Positions 5,324 to 6,971 of a stretch of DNA of 6,971 bases are shown one piece after another (the stretch's first letter is position 1; every line of letters starts with the position of its first letter). The notes below the pieces were generated by a model, which made no database searches, was not told where the DNA came from, and saw only the letters and a program-made list of their open reading frames with translations. This DNA comes from an uncultured Collinsella sp. (lineage in GTDB: Bacteria; Actinomycetota; Coriobacteriia; Coriobacteriales; Coriobacteriaceae). Location of the stretch: the NCBI GenBank assembly GCA_902470345.1, contig CABRGB010000075.1, positions 1 through 6,971 on the forward strand, given 5' to 3'. Both the position numbers and the translations under genes were made by a program.

Positions 5324-6835
5324 TTATCGATAGGAAACGCTCTGCTGGGAGTCTTTGACGACTACGTCATGCGCGCCGCCTTCGACGATGGAGGTGGAAC
5401 TGACCAGCGTCAGGCGTGCCTTTTCCTGGAGCTCGGGGATCGAGAGAGCGCCGCAGTTGCACATCGTGGACTTAACCTTGTAAAGCGTGCCGCCCACGCC
5501 GTCCTTGAGGGAGCCGGCGTAGGGAACGTAGGAGTCGACGCCCTCGACGAAGCTGAGCTTCGCGGCACCACCCAGGTCGTAGCGCTGCCAGTTGCGGGCA
5601 CGCGCAGAACCCTCGCCCCAGTACTCCTTCATGTACTGGCCGTTGACGTTGACGCGCTCGGTCGGGCTCTCATCGAAGCGGGCGAAGTAACGGCCCAGCA
5701 TCATAAAGTCGGCACCCATGGCAAGGGCGAGCGTCATGTGGTAGTCATAGACGATACCGCCGTCGGAGCACACGGGCACGTAGACGCCGGTCTCCTCGTA
5801 GTACTCGTCACGGGCGCGGCAGACGTCGATCAGCGCAGTGGCCTGGCCACGGCCGATGCCCTTGGTCTCGCGGGTGATGCAGATGGAACCGCCGCCGATA
5901 CCGACCTTGATGAAGTCGGCACCGCAGTCGGCCAAAAAGCGGAAGCCCTCGGCGTCGACGACGTTACCGGCACCGACCTTGACGTCCTCGCCGTAGTTGG
6001 CGCGAATCCACTCGATGGTGCGCTTCTGCCACTCGCTGAAGCCCTCGGAAGAGTCGATGCACAGGACGTCAGCACCGGCCTCGATGAGCAGCGGCACGCG
6101 CTCGGCATAGTCGCGGGTGTTGATACCGGCGCCGACCATGTAGCGCTTGTCGCCGTCGAGCAGCTCGTTGGGGTTGGTCTTGTGGCTGTCGTAGTCCTTG
6201 CGGAAGACGATGCCCATCAGGTGATCGTTGTCGTCGACGATGGGCAGGGCGTTGAGCTTGTTGTCCCAGATGACGTCGTTGGCAACCTTGAGGCTAATGT
6301 TCTTGTCGCCCACGATGAGCTGCTCACGCGGGGTCATGAACTCGGAGACCTTCGTCTGGTGGTCATCGCGACTGGGACGATAGTCACGGCTGGTGACGAT
6401 GCCCAGAAGCTTACCCTTGGGAGTGCCGTCGTCGGTAACCGGCATGGTGGAGTGACCGGTCTTCTCCTTGAGCTCGATGACCTGCTCCATGGTCATGTCG
6501 GGGGTCAGCGTGGAATCGGACTGAACGAAGCCGGCCTTGTGATCCTTGACGGCCTTGACCATAGCGGCCTCGGACTCGGCGCTCTGGGAACCATAGATGA
6601 AGGACAGGCCACCCTCGGTAGCGAGCGCGACACCCATGTCGACGCCCGAGACGGACTGCATGATAGCGGAAACCATGGGGATGTTCAGGGTGATTGCCGG
6701 CTTCTCACCGCGCTTAAAGCGGGTCAGCGGCGTCTTAAGAGAGACGTTGTTGGGGATGCACTGCGAGGACGAGTAACCAGGAACCAGCAGATACTCCGAA
6801 AACGTGTGGGACTCACCGGGAAAGAACGTAGCCAT
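5324..6835 (-). CDS. guaB: Inosine-5'-monophosphate dehydrogenase, Tritrichomonas-type
   Basis: IMP dehydrogenase oxidises IMP to XMP with NAD+, the first committed step of guanine nucleotide synthesis. It normally works as a cytosolic tetramer. The 503-residue product has the split TIM barrel (about 1-100 and 222-503) interrupted by two CBS domains (about 102-215). The catalytic loop GIGGGSICITR carries C319, with G314 and G316 for the K+ site. D261, W269, D358 (SDGG), R382, and the flap R418-Y419 in NWQRYDLGG are all present. Most bacterial enzymes have GIGPGSICTTR and a different flap; this sequence instead follows the T. foetus enzyme, including its length and residue numbering. K310 and E431, linked in that enzyme to poor binding of mycophenolic acid, are conserved. 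ATG at 6835 follows a Shine-Dalgarno AAGGAG (6840-6845); stop TAA at 5324-5326. There is no close upstream gene, so it is probably monocistronic. Confidence 0.97.
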   Translation of the reverse strand: MATFFPGESHTFSEYLLVPGYSSSQCIPNNVSLKTPLTRFKRGEKPAITLNIPMVSAIMQSVSGVDMGVALATEGGLSFIYGSQSAESEAAMVKAVKDHKAGFVQSDSTLTPDMTMEQVIELKEKTGHSTMPVTDDGTPKGKLLGIVTSRDYRPSRDDHQTKVSEFMTPREQLIVGDKNISLKVANDVIWDNKLNALPIVDDNDHLMGIVFRKDYDSHKTNPNELLDGDKRYMVGAGINTRDYAERVPLLIEAGADVLCIDSSEGFSEWQKRTIEWIRANYGEDVKVGAGNVVDAEGFRFLADCGADFIKVGIGGGSICITRETKGIGRGQATALIDVCRARDEYYEETGVYVPVCSDGGIVYDYHMTLALAMGADFMMLGRYFARFDESPTERVNVNGQYMKEYWGEGSARARNWQRYDLGGAAKLSFVEGVDSYVPYAGSLKDGVGGTLYKVKSTMCNCGALSIPELQEKARLTLVSSTSIVEGGAHDVVVKDSQQSVSYR

Positions 6836-6839
6836 GTTT

Positions 6840-6845
6840 CTCCTT
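6840..6845 (-). promoter_or_regulatory. guaB ribosome binding site
   Basis: Minus-strand AAGGAG lies four bases (AAAC) before the guaB ATG at 6835, within an A-rich stretch. It fixes the start codon and gives the family's expected N-terminus. Confidence 0.85.
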
Positions 6846-6853
6846 TTTCCATG

Positions 6854-6905
6854 CGACCGGTCGGCTGCAGGCCTCGTAGGACCCAGCCCAACCTTGGGCG
6901 CCCAA
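6854..6905. promoter_or_regulatory. Palindromes in the guaB upstream region, possible operator or leader hairpin
   Basis: Two perfect palindromes lie before guaB: CGACCGGTCG (6854-6863) and TTGGGCGCCCAA (6894-6905). The second forms part of a three-part array in which GCCCAA (6886-6891), TTGGGC (6894-6899) and GCCCAA (6900-6905) offer two alternative pairings for the central unit. A further small inverted repeat, ATACT (6905-6909) and AGTAT (6915-6919), adjoins it. These could be regulator sites or an RNA switch in the guaB leader. I cannot place a convincing guaB promoter; the best -10 candidates are TAAGAT or GATACT around 6908-6922 on the minus strand, without a good -35. Confidence 0.4.
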
Positions 6906-6935
6906 TACTGGGGAAGTATCTTAACGCACTTTGAC

Positions 6936-6944
6936 TGCTACAAT
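6936..6944 (+). promoter_or_regulatory. Extended -10 promoter pointing out of the right edge
   Basis: The plus strand reads TGC-TACAAT, a full TGn motif with a five-of-six -10 box. No -35 is clear at 17 bases; TTGACT at 6931 is too close to serve this box. Transcription would begin near 6951 and run off the window, with a possible Shine-Dalgarno in the last bases (CGAGGG). The gene it serves lies outside the window and would be divergent from guaB. Confidence 0.45.
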
Positions 6945-6971
6945 GCATGATTTAAGAAGAGCACACGAGGG

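Noticed and set aside
5369..6934. 521-codon open frame on the plus strand covering guaB
   Set aside because: It lies antisense to a gene with a full set of catalytic motifs. Its product is a low-complexity Val/Leu/Asp/Gly-rich chain, as expected from the reverse complement of GC-rich codons, and it has no recognisable domain.
6944..6971. Short plus-strand coding start (ATG at 6944, MHDLRRAHEG)
   Set aside because: Only ten residues are visible, it overlaps the -10 box, and it has no ribosome binding site; cannot be supported.

Overview
The window looks like a piece of a GC-rich Gram-positive chromosome, most likely from a Coriobacteriia-type actinobacterium (Collinsella or a relative). This rests on the GC-rich coding sequence, the gene order, the protein character and strong AGGAG-type ribosome binding sites; it is an inference, because no marker gene such as 16S is present. 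All five protein genes lie on the minus strand, so transcription runs from right to left.

Layout in transcription order. (1) guaB (6835-5324) encodes a 503-residue IMP dehydrogenase. It resembles the Tritrichomonas foetus enzyme far more than the usual bacterial one, and every active-site residue I checked falls at the same residue number. (2) A 369-bp gene-free stretch (4955-5323) holds three inverted-repeat structures and the probable leuS promoter. The structures are a 102-nt palindromic element directly after the guaB stop, an 11-bp hairpin that may terminate guaB, and a 118-nt hairpin with 29-bp perfect arms that would fill the leuS leader. (3) leuS (4954-2378) encodes a complete leucyl-tRNA synthetase and is followed by a strong intrinsic terminator. 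(4) The rimP-nusA-infB operon follows. It has a good sigma-70 promoter (2199-2227), then an intrinsic terminator placed between promoter and rimP start (2141-2173), then rimP (2120-1626), nusA (1624-377) and the first 95 codons of infB (285-1, running off the left edge).

The rimP-nusA-infB genes form the conserved ribosome maturation, transcription elongation and translation initiation operon. leuS supplies Leu-tRNA and guaB makes XMP for guanine nucleotides, so the window is a growth and translation block. The genes are housekeeping genes; I see no mobile genes, CRISPR array, tRNA or rRNA. The unusual material is mostly between the genes: an attenuator-like leader before rimP that NusA itself could tune, the long hairpin leader of leuS, and the palindromic element after guaB. 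Two protein oddities stand out: the protist-like IMP dehydrogenase, and a Cys3-His finger at the end of NusA in an operon that lacks ylxR and ylxQ. At the right edge an extended -10 promoter points rightwards, to a gene outside the window.
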